DNA of 64,000 nucleotides from Cardiobacterium sp. Marseille-Q4385 (GCF_916618745.1 NZ_OU745373.1:1004001-1068000); one strand, 5' to 3'; counted from the stretch's first letter, positions 17,702 to 28,294 are shown. Notes: generated from the sequence alone by a model not told the origin. Translations and numbers: made by a program.

Positions 17702-18172
17702 TTACCAGCGGAAGTGAGCAAATGCTTTATTTGCTTCTGCCATACGGTGCATATCATCACGTTTTTTCACAGCGGCACCACGCTCTTCTAGTGCATCCAA
17801 AAATTCCGCTGCTAAGCGCTGCGACATGGATTTTTCATTCCGATTACGCGCAGCATCAATAAGCCAACGCATAGCCAATGCATTCTGCCGTACTGGACGG
17901 ACTTCCACTGGCACTTGATAGGTGGCACCACCAACACGTCGTGACTTCACTTCTACAGCAGGGCGAACTTTTTCCAAAGCCTCTTCCAACACTTCCACTG
18001 GCTGCAATTGTTTCTTTTCTGCAGCTGCCGCCAGCGCTTCATAAACCACTTTTTCCGCAACGGACTTCTTGCCGCTAACCATGAGAATATTGATAAATTT
18101 TGCCACAACAACGTTTCCAAACTTGGGGTCGGGCAAAATTTTACGGACCGGTGCACGTACTCTTCTTGACAT
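17702..18172 (-). CDS. rpsG: 30S ribosomal protein S7
   Basis: 156 residues. MSRRVRAPVRKILPDPKFGN and VGGATYQVPVEVRPVRQNAL are the S7 signature; the C-terminus KRDDMHRMAEANKAFAHFRW matches the short form. S7 starts assembly of the 30S head and, in E. coli, represses the str operon from the rpsL-rpsG gap. Here that gap is only 18 bases, too short for the E. coli-type regulatory structure, so such control is unlikely in the same form. Confidence 0.97.
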   Translation of the reverse strand: MSRRVRAPVRKILPDPKFGNVVVAKFINILMVSGKKSVAEKVVYEALAAAAEKKQLQPVEVLEEALEKVRPAVEVKSRRVGGATYQVPVEVRPVRQNALAMRWLIDAARNRNEKSMSQRLAAEFLDALEERGAAVKKRDDMHRMAEANKAFAHFRW

Positions 18173-18190
18173 TGGTATTTCCTTACTAAA

Positions 18191-18565
18191 TTAAGATTTA
18201 GGGCGCTTTGCGCCATACTTTGAACGACCTTGCTTGCGGTCTTTAACGCCCGCAGTATCCAAGGCACCGCGCACAATGTGATAACGCACACCTGGTAGAT
18301 CTTTTACCCGTCCACCACGAATCAGCACCAAAGAGTGCTCTTGTAGGTTGTGCCCTTCACCACCAATATAAGCAGTTACTTCGTATTTATTAGTCAAACG
18401 CGTACGCGCGACTTTGCGCATAGCAGAATTTGGTTTCTTCGGCGTTGTCGTATACACACGAGTGCATACTCCGCGTTTTTGCGGACAGCCCTGCAAGGCA
18501 GGAACATTATTTTTCTCTTTCTGACGCGTACGCGGACTACGTACGAGCTGGTTAACTGTTGCCAT
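18191..18565 (-). CDS. rpsL: 30S ribosomal protein S12
   Basis: 124 residues, the E. coli length. GVCTRVYTTTPKKPNSAMRK carries the wild-type lysine at position 43, and the second streptomycin site, GGRVKDLPGVRYH, has lysine at 88. So the sequence predicts streptomycin sensitivity at this target. The aspartate methylthiolated by RimO in E. coli (KDLPG) is present. It is the first gene after a consensus-like promoter behind rpoC. Confidence 0.98.
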   Translation of the reverse strand: MATVNQLVRSPRTRQKEKNNVPALQGCPQKRGVCTRVYTTTPKKPNSAMRKVARTRLTNKYEVTAYIGGEGHNLQEHSLVLIRGGRVKDLPGVRYHIVRGALDTAGVKDRKQGRSKYGAKRPKS

Positions 18566-18628
18566 GAATAAAGTTCTCCAAACTTTTATAAAGTCAATAA
18601 ATTAGCGCCTCTAGGCCAAAGGTGGCGC

Positions 18629-18658
18629 ATGGTATGCTCTTACTATCGGCTTTGTCAA
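18629..18658 (-). promoter_or_regulatory. probable str-operon promoter
   Basis: On the minus strand a perfect TTGACA (18658-18653) and TACCAT (18634-18629) are separated by 18 bases, in the 142-base gap between rpoC and rpsL. A G+C-rich discriminator (GCGCC) follows the -10, typical of stringently controlled ribosomal promoters. It would drive rpsL-rpsG-fusA-tufA and probably the genes downstream. Confidence 0.65.
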
Positions 18659-18659
18659 G

Positions 18660-18690
18660 CATTGCGGTTTTTTCACTTTTAACTGCAATG
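18660..18690 (-). terminator. hairpin after rpoC
   Basis: CATTGC and GCAATG (18690-18685 and 18665-18660 on the minus strand) pair, with three more pairs inside after one mismatch. It lies 18 bases past the rpoC stop and directly before the str promoter -35. There is no T-run, so it may be a weak or factor-dependent end, or an RNA-processing stem. Confidence 0.4.
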
Positions 18691-18707
18691 TAGGCCTATG
18701 TGGTGGC

Positions 18708-21700
18708 TTACTCGGCGCTTTCACTACCGTCGACTGGCATTTCTGCTTCAGTCACCACAATTTTTTCCGACCGTTTCTCTTCGTTATTGTCTTTAACCAT
18801 ATCAAATAATGCCTGTTCTTCCGCGCGATTGATGCGGCGTTGCTGATGATAAGCCAAGCCGGTCCCCGCCGGAATCAAGCGTCCGACAATAACGTTTTCT
18901 TTTAAACCACGCAGTTCGTCAAAACTGCCCAGTACCGCAGCCTCAGTCAGCACGCGGGTGGTTTCCTGGAATGATGCGGCTGAGACGAAGGATTCCGTCG
19001 CAAGCGATGCTTTAGTAATCCCCATTAGCACCGGCTCGTATCGCACAGGCAATTTACCTTGCGCTTGCAATCGATCGTTCTCACTCAACACGCGCTGTAA
19101 ATCAACTTGTTCACCAACGATCAACCGCGACTCACCTGCATCAAGTACGACGACTTTGCGCAACATCTGCCGTACGATAACTTCAATATGCTTGTCGTTA
19201 ATTTTCACCCCTTGCAGGCGATAAACGTTCTGAATTTCACGCACAATATGGGCAGCCAATTCAGCCACACCACGCAAGCGCAGAATGTCATGCGGAGTCA
19301 ACTCGCCATCGGCAAGTACATCCCCTTGTTTGACTTGTTCACCTTCAAAAACGTTCAAGCGACGCCATTTAGGAATCAGGATTTCGATCATCTCGCCGCT
19401 TTCTTCTGCATTGATAATCAGACGCTGTTTACCTTTCGTCTCTTTACCAAAAGATACTGTACCGGTCTTCTCCGCAAGAATAGCTGGTTCTTTTGGTTTA
19501 CGTGCTTCAAACAGATCAGCGACACGTGGCAGACCGCCGGTAATATCTGCTGTTTTACCGGATGCTTGCGGCATCCGTGCTAACACGTCACCCACTTCAA
19601 CTTTAGCACCATCATCCAAATGTACAATTGCGCCGCCCGGTAAAAAGTAGTTAACCGGGATATCAGAACCTGCTTGCTTTACCGGCCGTCCGTTGTCATC
19701 CAATAGTTGAATCAGCGGTCGCTTATCTTTAGCTGAAGTCGAGCGCAGCGCATTATCCATGATGGTACGCACTGTCAGGCCGGTATCGGCATCAGAGGAT
19801 TCCTGCACGGTGACACCATCTTCAAAATCATGAAAAGCGATGCGTCCGCTGACTTCCGCGATAATCGGATGGGTATGAGGATCCCAGCTGGCAAGCAGTT
19901 GGCCTTGCTTCACTTCATTACCATTTTCAACGTTGAGCATCGCGCCGTATGGCAATTTGTAACGCTCACGTTCATGCCCGTTCAGGTCTATGACCGACAG
20001 TTCACTGGATCGCGATACCGCCACCAGCTTCCCGTCCTTATTGGTTACCGTTTTGATATTGGCAAGCCGTACCGTACCATTGGTTTTAGCTTCGACAGAA
20101 CCAACTGCTGCCGCACTGGACGCTGCACCACCAATATGGAAGGTACGCATGGTCAGCTGAGTTCCCGGCTCACCAATGGATTGAGCAGCAATAACACCTA
20201 CTGCTTCACCAACATTGACTCGATGGCCGCGCGCCAAATCGCGTCCGTAACATTGCGCACAAACACCATAACGTGATTCACAGGTGATGACAGAACGCAC
20301 CACAACCCGATCCACACCGGCTTTTTCCAAAATAGTAATTTCTTTTTCTTCAAGCAGGGTTCCTGCATCCAGCACAATTTTACCATTTTGATCAGCAACC
20401 GGTTCAGCTAGAACTCGACCAAGAACACGATCACTCAGGCGCTCAACTACATCGCCACCCTCAACTACAGCCTGGATTTCGAAACCGCGAGTCGTTCCGC
20501 AATCTTCTTCATTAACTACCACATCTTGTGAGACGTCAACGAGACGACGGGTCAGGTAGCCGGAATTCGCCGTTTTCAACGCCGTATCCGCTAGACCTTT
20601 ACGCGCACCGTGAGTAGAGATGAAATATTGCAAAACATTTAGACCTTCACGAAAGTTGGCGGTAATCGGCGTCTCAATGATGGAACCATCCGGTTTTGCC
20701 ATCAGCCCTCGCATCCCCGCTAACTGACGAATTTGCGCTGCGGAACCCCGAGCGCCTGAATCAGCCATCATATAGACGGAGTTGAAGGATTCCTGCTTGA
20801 CTGTCTCGCCTTCACGGTTGACAACATCTTCTTGCCGCAAGTTATCCATCATTGCTTTGGCCAGCTTCTCGTTAGCACGCGACCAAATATCAATGACTTT
20901 ATTATATTTCTCGCCTTGGGTAAGCAAACCGGAAGCATATTGCTCTTCGATTTCCTTCACCTCTGTTTCTGAAGTGTGCAGAATTTCGGTTTTTGATTCC
21001 GGAACAACCATATCAACAATACCGATAGAGGCGCCTGAATAGGTCGCATAACGATATCCTGTGTACATCAACTGATCGGCGAGAATAACGGTTTCTTTTT
21101 GCCCCAACTGACGATAACACTGGTTAATCAGTGCAGAAATGGCTTTCTTATTCATTGACTTGTTAATCAAATCAAAAGACAGCCCTTCCGGCAAAATTTG
21201 TGAGAGCAATGCACGACCAACAGTTGTTTGAATACGGCGGAAGTGTTTTTTGTCACCTTCATATAAGTCAAGACGTACTTCTATTTTCGCTTGTAGATGC
21301 ACTTCATCCGCTTGATAGGCACGCTCAACTTCTTTGATGTCCGCAAAACGCATCCCCTCACCTTTTGCATTGATACGCTCACGAGTCATGTAATACAGCC
21401 CCAAGACCACGTCTTGAGACGGCACAATGATCGGCTCGCCATTCGAGGGGGATAGGATATTATTTGAGCTCATCATCAGGGCGCGTGCTTCCAGTTGGGC
21501 CTCAAGCGAAAGAGGAACATGCACGGCCATTTGGTCACCGTCAAAGTCAGCATTGAATGCAGCACAGACCAACGGGTGTAATTGGATAGCCTTACCTTCA
21601 ATTAAAATGGGTTCAAAAGCCTGGATTCCCAGACGGTGCAGTGTCGGAGCACGGTTGAGCATAACTGGATGTTCGCGGATAACGTATTCCAGCGCGTCCC

Positions 21701-22946
21701 AAACTTCCGGCTCGTCACGTTCCACCATCAATTTTGCCGCCTTAATGGTCGGTGCCTGCTCTTTTTCGATCAATTGCTGAAAGATAAACGGCTTGAATAA
21801 CTCCAAAGCCATTCGTTTGGGTAGACCACATTGATGCAGACGCAAGGTCGGGCCAACAACAATCACCGATCGACCAGAATAATCTACCCGCTTACCAAGA
21901 AGGTTCTGACGGAAGCGTCCCTGCTTACCCTTAATCATGTCCGCCAGCGATTTCAGTGGCCGTTTATTGGAACCGGTAACAGTACGTCCCCGTCGACCGT
22001 TATCCAATAAGGAATCTACCGCCTCCTGCAACATCCGTTTTTCGTTGCGTACGATAATATCAGGCGCAAACAACTCCAACAGACGTTTCAATCGGTTGTT
22101 GCGATTAATGACTCGACGATAAAGATCATTCAAATCGGATGTGGCAAAGCGACCAGAATCCAACGGCACTAGCGGACGCAAATCCGGTGGTAATACCGGC
22201 AATACGTTGAGAATCAGCCATTCCGGTTTGCTCGCGACTTTATTTGGGTCATCAGGATCAGGCACAAAGGCATCAATTAGGTTAATCCGTTTGACCAGCC
22301 GTTTTTTCTTGGTCTCCGAAGAGGTTTGTTCCAACTCCTCTTTCAGATTTTGTAATACCTCGCGCCAATCGGTAGTACGCAGAATTTCCTGAATAGCTTC
22401 TGCCCCCATCATAGCCTTGAATTCGTGGCCGTATTCTTCTACTGCTTGCAGATAGGCTTCTTCGTTGAGTAACTGGTTCTTTTCCAGTGGGGTCATACCC
22501 GGATCAAGTACGATAAAAGATTCGAAATACAGCACCCGCTCGATTTCACGCAGGGTTAGATCCAGCAATAAACCAATGCGGGATGGCAGAGATTTCAAAA
22601 ACCAAATGTGGGCTACCGGCGTAGCCAGTTCAATATGCCCCATGCGTTCACGACGTACACTGGCTTTGGTAACTTCTACCCCGCATTTCTCACAGACCAC
22701 ACCACGGTGTTTAAGTCGTTTGTATTTACCACACAGGCATTCATAGTCCTTAATCGGCCCAAAAATCTTGGCGCAGAACAAGCCGTCACGTTCCGGCTTG
22801 AAGGTTCGATAGTTGATCGTTTCGGGTTTTTTGACTTCACCAAACGACCACGAACGAATCATATCGGGCGAGGCCAGGCCGATGCGGATACGATCAAAAT
22901 CATCCACACCGTCCTGTGGTTTAAACATATTAATGAGTTCTTTCAT
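18708..22946 (-). CDS. rpoC: DNA-directed RNA polymerase subunit beta'
   Basis: 1412 residues (1407 in E. coli). The N-terminal zinc site has CLCGKYKRLKHRGVVCEKCG near residue 70. The catalytic magnesium loop NADFDGDQ is at 465-472. The second zinc site is around CESRYGVCAQCYGRD near residue 895. The trigger-loop and bridge-helix region follows with GEPGTQLTMRTFHIGG. No large lineage-specific insertion stands out beyond those of E. coli. It is 21 bases downstream of rpoB. Confidence 0.98.
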   Translation of the reverse strand: MKELINMFKPQDGVDDFDRIRIGLASPDMIRSWSFGEVKKPETINYRTFKPERDGLFCAKIFGPIKDYECLCGKYKRLKHRGVVCEKCGVEVTKASVRRERMGHIELATPVAHIWFLKSLPSRIGLLLDLTLREIERVLYFESFIVLDPGMTPLEKNQLLNEEAYLQAVEEYGHEFKAMMGAEAIQEILRTTDWREVLQNLKEELEQTSSETKKKRLVKRINLIDAFVPDPDDPNKVASKPEWLILNVLPVLPPDLRPLVPLDSGRFATSDLNDLYRRVINRNNRLKRLLELFAPDIIVRNEKRMLQEAVDSLLDNGRRGRTVTGSNKRPLKSLADMIKGKQGRFRQNLLGKRVDYSGRSVIVVGPTLRLHQCGLPKRMALELFKPFIFQQLIEKEQAPTIKAAKLMVERDEPEVWDALEYVIREHPVMLNRAPTLHRLGIQAFEPILIEGKAIQLHPLVCAAFNADFDGDQMAVHVPLSLEAQLEARALMMSSNNILSPSNGEPIIVPSQDVVLGLYYMTRERINAKGEGMRFADIKEVERAYQADEVHLQAKIEVRLDLYEGDKKHFRRIQTTVGRALLSQILPEGLSFDLINKSMNKKAISALINQCYRQLGQKETVILADQLMYTGYRYATYSGASIGIVDMVVPESKTEILHTSETEVKEIEEQYASGLLTQGEKYNKVIDIWSRANEKLAKAMMDNLRQEDVVNREGETVKQESFNSVYMMADSGARGSAAQIRQLAGMRGLMAKPDGSIIETPITANFREGLNVLQYFISTHGARKGLADTALKTANSGYLTRRLVDVSQDVVVNEEDCGTTRGFEIQAVVEGGDVVERLSDRVLGRVLAEPVADQNGKIVLDAGTLLEEKEITILEKAGVDRVVVRSVITCESRYGVCAQCYGRDLARGHRVNVGEAVGVIAAQSIGEPGTQLTMRTFHIGGAASSAAAVGSVEAKTNGTVRLANIKTVTNKDGKLVAVSRSSELSVIDLNGHERERYKLPYGAMLNVENGNEVKQGQLLASWDPHTHPIIAEVSGRIAFHDFEDGVTVQESSDADTGLTVRTIMDNALRSTSAKDKRPLIQLLDDNGRPVKQAGSDIPVNYFLPGGAIVHLDDGAKVEVGDVLARMPQASGKTADITGGLPRVADLFEARKPKEPAILAEKTGTVSFGKETKGKQRLIINAEESGEMIEILIPKWRRLNVFEGEQVKQGDVLADGELTPHDILRLRGVAELAAHIVREIQNVYRLQGVKINDKHIEVIVRQMLRKVVVLDAGESRLIVGEQVDLQRVLSENDRLQAQGKLPVRYEPVLMGITKASLATESFVSAASFQETTRVLTEAAVLGSFDELRGLKENVIVGRLIPAGTGLAYHQQRRINRAEEQALFDMVKDNNEEKRSEKIVVTEAEMPVDGSESAE

Positions 22947-22967
22947 GATAAAACCTGCCTGCGTTGT

Positions 22968-25900
22968 TTATTCCTGTTCCAAATCAATATTGATGGCAAG
23001 AGCTTTAATTTCCTTGGTGAGTACATTGAACGATTCCGGCATGCCCGGATCAATTTGTAGATTGCCATCCACGATATTTTTGTACATTTTGGTGCGCCCT
23101 TCGACATCATCCGATTTCACCGTCAGCATTTCCTGCAAGGTATAAGCAGCACCATAGGCCTCTAGTGCCCACACTTCCATTTCTCCAAAGCGCTGTCCAC
23201 CAAACTGAGCTCGTCCACCGAGCGGTTGTTGCGTGACCAGTGAATACGGGCCAGTTGAGCGCGCATGCATCTTATCATCGACCAAGTGATTTAATTTGAG
23301 CATGTACATGTAACCAACGGTAACTTCACGGTCAAAAGGCTCACCAGTGCGACCATCATAGAGACGAGTTTGTCCGGTTTTTGGCAGACCTGCCAATTCA
23401 AGCATCTTCTGCACTTCCGTCTCTTTCGCTCCATCAAAGACTGGCGTCGCCATCGGGACACCTGCACGCAGATTTTGACAAAGCGCAATAAAATCTGCAT
23501 CACTCAACGAATCCAGTGATTCGCGTTGACCGTCATGGTTATAGACTTCATTCAGATAGGCGCGCAAAGGCTTGGTAGATTTGCCTTTCTGATCCAGCAT
23601 TTCACCGATACGTAAGCCAATACCGCGAGCAGCCCAGCCCAAGTGGGTTTCCAATACCTGGCCAATATTCATTCGCGACGGTACGCCAAGCGGGTTAAGA
23701 CAAATATCAACCGGCGTGCCATCGTCCATGTAAGGCATATCTTCCACAGGCACAATACGTGAGACCACGCCTTTATTACCGTGGCGTCCCGCCATTTTAT
23801 CACCTGGTTGTAGGCGCCGTTTGACAGCAAGATATACTTTGACCATTTTCAATACGCCAGGAGCGAGGTCGTCACCTTGCGAGAATTTGGCCTTCTTCTC
23901 TTCATAGTAATCCTGCAGTTCACGACGTTTATCGAGCAGCAACTGATGCATTCCATCGAGCTGCTCACTGATGTCACCATCTTGCAGACGTAGGTCAAAC
24001 CATTGTTCCGGCTTCAATTCATCCAACAATACCTGATCCACAAGATCACCCGCTTTACGCTTTGGTGCTTTTTTCACTGCTTGTCCGAGCAACAAGCGGG
24101 CAACTCGTTCATAGATGTCATTTTCGAATACCCGCAGCTGGTCTTTTATATTTTTCGCAATACTGGCGATTTCCATTGCCTCGATTTCTTTGGCACGCGT
24201 ATCTTTCTCAACTCCATCGCGAGTATACACGCGCACATCTACGACTGTGCCATCCATACCGGCGGGGACACGTAATGAGCTATCTTTCACATCGGATGCT
24301 TTCTCGCCAAAAATCGCGCGCAATAGCTTTTCCTCTGGCGACTGCGAACGCTCTCCCTTGGGCGTCACTTTACCAACAAGGATATCGCCAGCCCTGACTT
24401 CTGCTCCGATATGTACAATACCGGTACTATCTAATTTGGCCAGCGCACTTTCTTTCACGTTTGGAATATCGCTACTGATTTCTTCCGAGCCAAGTTTGGT
24501 ATCTCGTGCCACACAAGTCAGCTCTTCTATGTGGATAGTAGTAAAACGGTCTTCTTGTACTACCCGTTCGGAAATCAAGATGGAATCTTCAAAGTTGTAA
24601 CCGTTCCAAGGCATGAAGGCGATCAGCATATTTTGTCCTAGCGCCAACTCCCCCATATCGGTAGACGGCCCATCGGCCAACACATCTCCCCGTGCGATTA
24701 CATCGCCCGGCTTAACTTGCGGCTTTTGGTTAATACAGGTGTTCTGATTGGAACGTGTATATTTGGTTAGGTTGTAAATATCAACACCCAAGCCTCCTGG
24801 CTGCACTTCATCGTCATTGACCTTAACTACAATCCGCGAGGAATCGACCGAATCAATAACACCGCCACGCTCCGCTCTTACCAATACCCCAGAATCACTA
24901 GCCACAACCCGCTCCATACCGGTACCAACTAGCGGTTTATCAGCACGCAATGTCGGTACTGCCTGACGCTGCATATTCGACCCCATCAAGGCACGGTTCG
25001 CATCATCATGCTCAAGAAAAGGAATGAGTGAAGCAGCCACAGAAACGATTTGCTTCGGCGAAACATCCATGTAGTCAATGCGGTCGGCACGGGACAACAT
25101 GAACTCATTTTGATAACGAGCGGAAACCAGTTCATCGCGGAAAGAGCAGTCTTCATTAAGCGCCGCATTCGCCTGCGCAATCACATACTTTGACTCTTCA
25201 ATCGCCGACAGATATTCAGTCTCCATCGTTACTTTCCCATCGACAACTTTGCGGTAGGGTGTTTCGAGAAAGCCGTATTCATTGGTTTTTGCATAAACTG
25301 CAAGCGAATTGATCAGTCCAATGTTCGGACCTTCTGGCGTCTCAATCGGACAGAGACGTCCATAGTGCGTAGGATGCACATCTCGCACCTCAAATCCCGC
25401 TCGTTCACGGGTTAGCCCTCCCGGGCCAAGGGCAGAAATACGTCTCTTATGAGTAACTTCAGACAACGGATTATTTTGATCCATAAACTGCGACAACTGA
25501 GAAGAACCAAAAAATTCTTTAATTGCTGCAGAGACTGGTTTCTGGTTGATTAGATCTTTAGGAGTCAGTTGCTCAGATTCTACTTGACTGAGACGTTCTT
25601 TAATAGAACGTTCCAAACGTACCAAGCCTATACGGAAAGCATTTGCGGCCATTTCACCAACACAGCGGATACGACGATTACCCAGATGATCAATATCATC
25701 AACCGTTCCATCGCCGTCCTTAATAGCAATTAGGGTTTTCAGTACACGGATAACATCTTCTCGTGACAATACACCACTACCTGTATCTTCGGCGATACCA
25801 AGCCGACGATTAAATTTCATTCGGCCAACACGCGACAAGTCATAGCGTTCTTCGTTGAAAAATAAGTTATCAAACAGAGTATCTGCAGCATCTTTTGTCG

Positions 25901-27044
25901 GCGGTTCACCCGGACGCATCATACGGTAAATTTCGGCACGCGCATTATCTTGATCAGTGCTTTCATCTATTCGCAGCGTATCAGCAATATAGGCGCCACG
26001 ATCTAGCTCATTGACGTATAAGGTTTCAAAAGACTTTACCCCCAATTCAACAAATTTCACCAAATGTTCTTCAGTCAAAATTGTATTGGCTTGTAAAATT
26101 AATTCTCCACTTTGTTTATCAATCAAATCCTTAGCAAGAATTTTACCAACAACAAAATCCATTGGCACAACTTGGCTAGTGACATTTTTATCTTCTAGCT
26201 GACGAACATGACGCGAAGTAATCCGTTTACCTGCTTCAACTAACACTTCACCATCCGCCATAATATCAAAAGCAACTGCCTCGCCTTTAAATTGGGATGG
26301 TTGGAATTTCATTTCCAATTTGCCTCTGGTGATTTTGAAACTTTGCGTTTCAAAAAATTCACTCAAAATATCAGCATTACTATATCCAAGCGCGTGCAAC
26401 AGTACTGTAACTGGCAGCTTACGACGACGGTCAATACGACAATAGAGTAAGTCCTTAGCATCAAACTCAAAATCTAGCCAAGAACCACGATAAGGAATGA
26501 CCCGCGCGGAAAAGAGCAATTTCCCGGAACTATGCCCTACACCTTTGTCGTGGTCAAAAAAGACCCCAGGAGATCGATGTAATTGCGAGACTATTACCCG
26601 CTCAGTTCCATTTATTACAAAAGTGCCATTGTCGGTCATTAAAGGCATTTCGCCCATAAAAACAGGTTCAGATTCAATAACTTGTCTTAATTTTCGCTTA
26701 TCAGGATCGGGTTTGTCATAGATAGCTACCCGCATACGTACACGCAAAGGCGAGGAATAAGTAACGCCTCGCAGTTGACATTCTCGCACATCGAATTCGG
26801 GTTTACCCAAGTCATAACCTACGTATTGCAACTCAATGAGTCCATTATGGCTGACGATAGGGAAAATAGAAGAAAACGCTTCATGTAGACCTACATCCTC
26901 ACGCTTGTTCGCTGGTATATTTTTTTGCAAAAAATCATGATACGAATCCAATTGCATTGCCAACAAATAAGGTGTATCCAATACGGTAGGATGTTTGCTG
27001 AAATTTTTGCGGATGCGTTTTTTCTCGGTGAACGTATAAGTCAT
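22968..27044 (-). CDS. rpoB: DNA-directed RNA polymerase subunit beta
   Basis: 1358 residues (1342 in E. coli). The rifampicin pocket is wild type, with D522, H532 and S537 standing at the places of E. coli D516, H526 and S531 (SQFMDQNNPLSEVTHKRRIS), so rifampicin sensitivity is predicted. The C-terminus has LGGRAQFGGQRFGEMEVWAL, the switch and clamp contact to beta'. It is preceded by a terminator-like hairpin after rplL, which probably lowers polymerase synthesis relative to the stalk proteins. Confidence 0.98.
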   Translation of the reverse strand: MTYTFTEKKRIRKNFSKHPTVLDTPYLLAMQLDSYHDFLQKNIPANKREDVGLHEAFSSIFPIVSHNGLIELQYVGYDLGKPEFDVRECQLRGVTYSSPLRVRMRVAIYDKPDPDKRKLRQVIESEPVFMGEMPLMTDNGTFVINGTERVIVSQLHRSPGVFFDHDKGVGHSSGKLLFSARVIPYRGSWLDFEFDAKDLLYCRIDRRRKLPVTVLLHALGYSNADILSEFFETQSFKITRGKLEMKFQPSQFKGEAVAFDIMADGEVLVEAGKRITSRHVRQLEDKNVTSQVVPMDFVVGKILAKDLIDKQSGELILQANTILTEEHLVKFVELGVKSFETLYVNELDRGAYIADTLRIDESTDQDNARAEIYRMMRPGEPPTKDAADTLFDNLFFNEERYDLSRVGRMKFNRRLGIAEDTGSGVLSREDVIRVLKTLIAIKDGDGTVDDIDHLGNRRIRCVGEMAANAFRIGLVRLERSIKERLSQVESEQLTPKDLINQKPVSAAIKEFFGSSQLSQFMDQNNPLSEVTHKRRISALGPGGLTRERAGFEVRDVHPTHYGRLCPIETPEGPNIGLINSLAVYAKTNEYGFLETPYRKVVDGKVTMETEYLSAIEESKYVIAQANAALNEDCSFRDELVSARYQNEFMLSRADRIDYMDVSPKQIVSVAASLIPFLEHDDANRALMGSNMQRQAVPTLRADKPLVGTGMERVVASDSGVLVRAERGGVIDSVDSSRIVVKVNDDEVQPGGLGVDIYNLTKYTRSNQNTCINQKPQVKPGDVIARGDVLADGPSTDMGELALGQNMLIAFMPWNGYNFEDSILISERVVQEDRFTTIHIEELTCVARDTKLGSEEISSDIPNVKESALAKLDSTGIVHIGAEVRAGDILVGKVTPKGERSQSPEEKLLRAIFGEKASDVKDSSLRVPAGMDGTVVDVRVYTRDGVEKDTRAKEIEAMEIASIAKNIKDQLRVFENDIYERVARLLLGQAVKKAPKRKAGDLVDQVLLDELKPEQWFDLRLQDGDISEQLDGMHQLLLDKRRELQDYYEEKKAKFSQGDDLAPGVLKMVKVYLAVKRRLQPGDKMAGRHGNKGVVSRIVPVEDMPYMDDGTPVDICLNPLGVPSRMNIGQVLETHLGWAARGIGLRIGEMLDQKGKSTKPLRAYLNEVYNHDGQRESLDSLSDADFIALCQNLRAGVPMATPVFDGAKETEVQKMLELAGLPKTGQTRLYDGRTGEPFDREVTVGYMYMLKLNHLVDDKMHARSTGPYSLVTQQPLGGRAQFGGQRFGEMEVWALEAYGAAYTLQEMLTVKSDDVEGRTKMYKNIVDGNLQIDPGMPESFNVLTKEIKALAINIDLEQE

Positions 27045-27165
27045 AGCGGCATTAACCTCGGACGGCTAGAAGATGCGCAAAGCGCAGAAAAAATTTAGAA
27101 AGCTCATGCAACAATAAACGCCAAATTAAATAGCATTTCCAGTTGTATCAACTTTCGAAGACAAC

Positions 27166-27198
27166 AAAAAGTACTGATGCAAAAACACCAGTACTTTT
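27166..27198 (-). terminator. rplL-rpoB hairpin with T-run (attenuator)
   Basis: On the minus strand AAAAGTACTGGTG and CATCAGTACTTTT form a 13-bp stem (one G-T pair) round a six-base loop, ending in five T. It sits 20 bases past the rplL stop. Partial termination at this place is known in E. coli, where it makes far more L7/L12 than beta; the same job is inferred here. Confidence 0.75.
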
Positions 27199-27217
27199 CA
27201 AAAAAATACAAAAGCGC

Positions 27218-27592
27218 TTACTTGAGCTCGGCTTTAGCACCAGCAGCTTCAAGTTCAGCTTTAATTTTTTCGGCTTCTTCTTTAGCGACACCTTCTTTCA
27301 AAGTGGAAGGCGCGCCGTCAACTGCTTCTTTGGCTTCTTTGAGACCAAGACCAGTAACAGTACGGACAACCTTAATGACGGCAACTTTATTAGCACCGGC
27401 ATCAGTAAGAACAACATCAAATTCGGTTTGTTCTTCTGCAGCAGCAACGGGACCTGCAGCAACCGGGGCTGCCGCAACAGCTGCGGCTGCTGTAACACCG
27501 AATTTTTCTTCCATTGCAGAAATCAAGTCAACGATATCCATCACGGACATTTCAGCAATAGCATTGAGGATATCTTCTTTAGCGATAGCCAT
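27218..27592 (-). CDS. rplL: 50S ribosomal protein L7/L12
   Basis: 124 residues (121 in E. coli). The N-terminal dimerisation domain has AKEDILNAIAEMSVMDIVDL, an alanine-rich hinge lies at about 36-53, and the C-terminal domain has EFDVVLTDAGANKVAVIKVV, which recruits translation GTPases. It is the only ribosomal protein in several copies per ribosome. It follows rplJ by 55 bases. Confidence 0.97.
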   Translation of the reverse strand: MAIAKEDILNAIAEMSVMDIVDLISAMEEKFGVTAAAAVAAAPVAAGPVAAAEEQTEFDVVLTDAGANKVAVIKVVRTVTGLGLKEAKEAVDGAPSTLKEGVAKEEAEKIKAELEAAGAKAELK

Positions 27593-27647
27593 ATGACAAC
27601 TCCAAAAATTATTAAATCAGATAAAAGTTAAACAATACCCAAAGCTC

Positions 27648-28181
27648 TTAAGCGGCTTTATTTTGGCGAATAGCTTCGATGGTGCGAACCAATTTACCCG
27701 GAATCTCGTTGAGAGTACGCGCAAATTTATCAAGCGGCGCACGCATACATACCATAAGTAGCGCCAACGCTTCTTCTTTGGTTGGCAATTTTGCCAACCG
27801 CTCCAGTTCACTTCCCGGCAACAACTCGTTGGAGAGACTGACAAATTTGACCATTTTCTTATCAAGTTTATCATTTTCCTTAAAGAAGTCGCGCCACAGA
27901 CGCGCCGCAGCACCGGGATCCTCCATTGAGAATGCCAAAACCAGCGGGCCAACCAAATGTTCTTGCGTGCAAGCAAAATCAGTTTCAGCTAGAGCCCTTC
28001 TGGCCAGGGTATTTTTAACCACCCGCAAATAAACACCTGTAGTGCGTGCACGGGCATGTAGTTGCGTCATGTGTTCAACAGTCAAACCATGATATTCCGT
28101 CGCAACCAGTGCGTGTGCTTTGCTAGCAATCTCGCTAATCTCAGCAACAACGACTTTTTTGCTGGTTAAATTCAAGCCCAT
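27648..28181 (-). CDS. rplJ: 50S ribosomal protein L10
   Basis: 177 residues, a little longer than E. coli L10 (165). It starts MGLNLTSKKVVVAEISEIAS and ends with the helix that binds L7/L12 dimers. L10 forms the stalk base and is the usual autoregulator of rplJL through its leader RNA; the 173-base leader seen here supports that. The middle segment (about 78-110) is less conserved, as is typical. Confidence 0.95.
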   Translation of the reverse strand: MGLNLTSKKVVVAEISEIASKAHALVATEYHGLTVEHMTQLHARARTTGVYLRVVKNTLARRALAETDFACTQEHLVGPLVLAFSMEDPGAAARLWRDFFKENDKLDKKMVKFVSLSNELLPGSELERLAKLPTKEEALALLMVCMRAPLDKFARTLNEIPGKLVRTIEAIRQNKAA

Positions 28182-28213
28182 TCCATACTCCTTAAGTCGG
28201 ATCGGGTTACCCT

Positions 28214-28237
28214 AAAAACCACCGATAGAATCGGTGG
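28214..28237 (-). terminator. terminator-like hairpin in the rplJ leader
   Basis: CCACCGAT and ATCGGTGG (28237-28219 on the minus strand) form a perfect 8-bp stem with a three-base loop, followed by five T at 28218-28214. It is 33 bases before the rplJ start. It looks like an intrinsic terminator, which suggests that control of L10 synthesis may include transcription attenuation. Confidence 0.65.
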
Positions 28238-28294
28238 ACCTTGGTATAGCCTTCAGATAGCTGAAATAGCCTACCATCTATGCAGGAAATTAAG